From positions 1-54,093 of the forward strand of contig SVJJ01000010.1 in the NCBI GenBank assembly GCA_015069045.1: a DNA stretch of 54,093 bases, read 5' to 3'. Origin of the DNA: Oscillospiraceae bacterium (GTDB lineage Bacteria; Bacillota; Clostridia; UBA1381; UBA9506). The notes under the pieces were generated by a model. That model was not told the DNA's origin and did not search any database. It saw nothing but the letters and a program-made list of their open reading frames with translations. The translations under genes were made by a program, and so were the position numbers. Positions 52,787 to 54,093 of this stretch are shown here, one piece after another; the first letter of the stretch is position 1; each line of letters opens with the position of its first letter.

Positions 52787-53275
52787 TTATTTTGATTTTC
52801 CGCAGCTAACCAAAAATCCTATAGATGCTGATAGGAAATCCCTCAGTTGAGAAACGGTAGCTGAAAACTCAGGTGTTGTTTGAGTATAATTTCTTGAAAT
52901 AAGTAAAAGCACTAAAGCTATGAATCCTATTGCTGATACAACTATTATCTGCAATTTGCTGCAATATACAGATATATTTACAGCAGTATTTTTTTCTTGT
53001 TCAGTTATATCGTTTTGAGCTTGAATGTTCATTTCACTTTTTGATTCAGTGTCAGAATTTGACCTTATAAAATTATTGCTGATAAAATATCCGAATATTG
53101 CAGAAGCTGATGTCCTGATAATCGTGTCAACAGAGGTGCTTTCTTTCAGAGTTGTACTGCAAATAAGATGAATGGCGATATAAACAAGTAAAATTCCCAT
53201 GTATGCCATCAAAATCTTATCGATTAAACAAATACCATCTAATGATTGTTTTATAGTTTCAAATAATTTTTTCAT
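52787..53275 (-). CDS. Hypothetical membrane protein
   Basis: 162 residues. Two hydrophobic helices near the N-terminus (about 20-40 and 50-70), a polar Ser/Asn/Glu-rich middle (about 70-100, with NSDTESKSEMNIQAQNDITE), and a third helix (about 108-128). I do not recognise the family with certainty. GGGAGG precedes the ATG but is embedded in a long inverted repeat (53281-53320). It is convergent with the DUF6774 gene with no base between the stops. Confidence 0.65.
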   Translation of the reverse strand: MKKLFETIKQSLDGICLIDKILMAYMGILLVYIAIHLICSTTLKESTSVDTIIRTSASAIFGYFISNNFIRSNSDTESKSEMNIQAQNDITEQEKNTAVNISVYCSKLQIIVVSAIGFIALVLLLISRNYTQTTPEFSATVSQLRDFLSASIGFLVSCGKSK

Positions 53276-53280
53276 ATTAA

Positions 53281-53320
53281 AATCCTCCCATATGATTATA
53301 ATTTATCATATGCGAGGATT
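53281..53320. repeat. Inverted repeat over the ribosome site of the membrane-protein gene
   Basis: AATCCTCCCATATGAT (53281-53296) pairs with ATCATATGCGAGGATT (53305-53320) with one mismatch around an 8-base AT loop. It contains the minus-strand ribosome site (GGGAGG) and a minus-strand TATAAT (53295-53300). It could be an operator or, if transcribed entirely, a hairpin that hides the ribosome site. Confidence 0.6.
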
Positions 53321-53334
53321 GTGCTGTCGGCGTA

Positions 53335-53465
53335 TTTCTTTGTTTAAGGTATATCATTTTTTGATATGGTGGTTATGGAACGTGTTGCCGTAATTGGTCC
53401 CAAAATGTCTTCTGTTGGTTACACAGATGACTGTCAATATATTTGCCTTAATTCATTCCGTTATC
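53335..53465. repeat. Degenerate direct repeat, copy B
   Basis: This is the second copy of 50231-50367, identical over the first 28 bases. The minus-strand frame shared with copy A has a stop codon, so this copy is more decayed. The remaining sequence to 53545 has no intact gene. Confidence 0.75.
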
Positions 53466-53477
53466 TTACCCCGACCA
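53466..53477 (+). other. Possible attachment-site remnant (copy of tRNA-Pro 3' end)
   Basis: TTACCCCGACCA differs by one base from the last 12 bases of tRNA-Pro (TTATCCCGACCA, 49953-49964) and has the same orientation. Integrative elements that use tRNA 3' ends leave such a repeat at their far end. No integrase gene remains between them, so this is only suggestive. Confidence 0.35.
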
Positions 53478-53545
53478 TGTCGAAACAAGTTTTTCTTGTT
53501 CGGTCGCCTGTTTAGGAACATGAGCCTAGAGCCGGTTCAATGTCG

Positions 53546-54046
53546 CTACCGCCATTTGTTGTTTTTTTCAAAGACCTTTATAAAGACAACGCTCAGTATA
53601 AGTCCGGCAATCCCCTGAACTGCGTTGGCAGGGATGTTTATAAGAGCAGGCCCAAAACCATATACAAAGCCTTCAAACACAAAATAACCGAGAACCATAG
53701 CAATCTCTCCAATAGACCCGGCTACTATTCTTGATAGGGTTTTGGGGATTTTTTTACTTATTATTTTACATCCATAATAGGCAATGATAGCCATCAACCC
53801 TTTGATTATAAAGGTTGCCGGTGCATATAGTGCATATCCTACAAATATGTCTGCAAGAGCTGAGCCAAGTCCCGCTGCAAAAAATCCGTATGTAGGGGAA
53901 AGAAGCCATCCGGTAACAAGTACGATGCTATCGCCTATATTTAAATATCCTTTAAGCGGTGATGGTATTTTGATTATCATTGTTGCGATACAGCAAAGAG
54001 ATGCGAGAAGTGCGGCTGTGACTAATCTTTGCGTTCTTGTTTTCAT
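53546..54046 (-). CDS. ECF transporter S component
   Basis: 166 residues with about six helices. The short N-terminus before the first helix (TQRLVTAALLASLCCIATMI) and the later NIGDSIVLVTGWLLSPTYGF and GLGSALADIF segments are those of substrate-binding S components. These work with a shared EcfAAT module that is not in the window. The substrate may be a vitamin or a vitamin precursor; I cannot tell which. A strong AGGAGGT site precedes the ATG, and TATAAT on the minus strand lies near the window end. Confidence 0.85.
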   Translation of the reverse strand: MKTRTQRLVTAALLASLCCIATMIIKIPSPLKGYLNIGDSIVLVTGWLLSPTYGFFAAGLGSALADIFVGYALYAPATFIIKGLMAIIAYYGCKIISKKIPKTLSRIVAGSIGEIAMVLGYFVFEGFVYGFGPALINIPANAVQGIAGLILSVVFIKVFEKNNKWR

Positions 54047-54093
54047 TTTTTTTCTAACCTCCTATATCTTTGTGATTTTATTATATAATAAAA

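Noticed and set aside
53478-53484. TGTCGAA as a Spo0A box
   Set aside because: It lies in decayed sequence with no promoter or gene start nearby.

Overview
The window looks like a chromosomal segment of a low-GC, Gram-positive, endospore-forming bacterium, most likely a member of the Clostridia. The evidence is seven sporulation-related genes or candidates (spoIIID, spoIIE, spoIVB, a PdaA-like deacetylase, a 32-residue YjcZ-like peptide, and Spo0A- and sigma-H-type promoters), MurT-GatD, RqcH, WhiA, an S-layer-homology protein, and small families typical of clostridia (DUF6062, DUF6774). Shine-Dalgarno sequences are strong, many genes start with TTG or GTG, and rho-independent terminators are abundant. 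The species cannot be named from the sequence.

Layout. 1-18.1 kb (+ strand) is core housekeeping: a dGTPase-like gene, dnaG-rpoD behind a strong sigma-H-type promoter, yybS-gdpP-rplI-dnaB-tilS-hpt-ftsH, a CdaR/PucR-type regulator with ftsE-ftsX, and rpsB-tsf. 18.4-25.7 kb holds putP (-), spoIIID, an SLH protein, NADP-type glutamate dehydrogenase, a half-size EamA protein and a DegV protein. 25.9-31.3 kb (-) holds a two-gene unit of an AraC regulator plus a catalytically degenerate phosphohexomutase, then a DtxR/MntR-type regulator, spoIVB and the pdaA-like gene. 31.4-36.4 kb holds tRNA-Arg, a DUF4432 gene, the small Cys-rich peptide, murT-gatD and an AI-2E-family permease. 36.4-43.9 kb (-) holds rqcH, whiA, polA, a lytic transglycosylase, coaE and a DUF6062 gene. 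44.1-49.6 kb holds spoIIE, a thioesterase and a polar amino-acid ABC transporter. tRNA-Tyr and tRNA-Pro follow.

50-53.5 kb is an accessory-looking block directly after tRNA-Pro: PepSY lipoprotein, tocopherol-cyclase-like protein, DUF421 protein, DUF6774 peptide and an unknown membrane protein. It is bounded by two degenerate copies of one ~130-bp sequence, and its far end carries an 11/12 match to the 3' end of the tRNA-Pro gene. The window ends with an ECF transporter S component.

The genes tie growth (primase, sigma-A, c-di-AMP turnover, FtsH, FtsEX, ribosomal proteins) to sporulation. The candidate promoters fit this: sigma-H for dnaG-rpoD, Spo0A-activated sigma-A with a 21-bp spacer for spoIIE, sigma-F/G-like for spoIVB, and sigma-E/G-like for pdaA. 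The least explained items are the AraC/degenerate-phosphohexomutase pair and the block behind tRNA-Pro. I saw no CRISPR array, intact transposase, phage gene or obvious known riboswitch.
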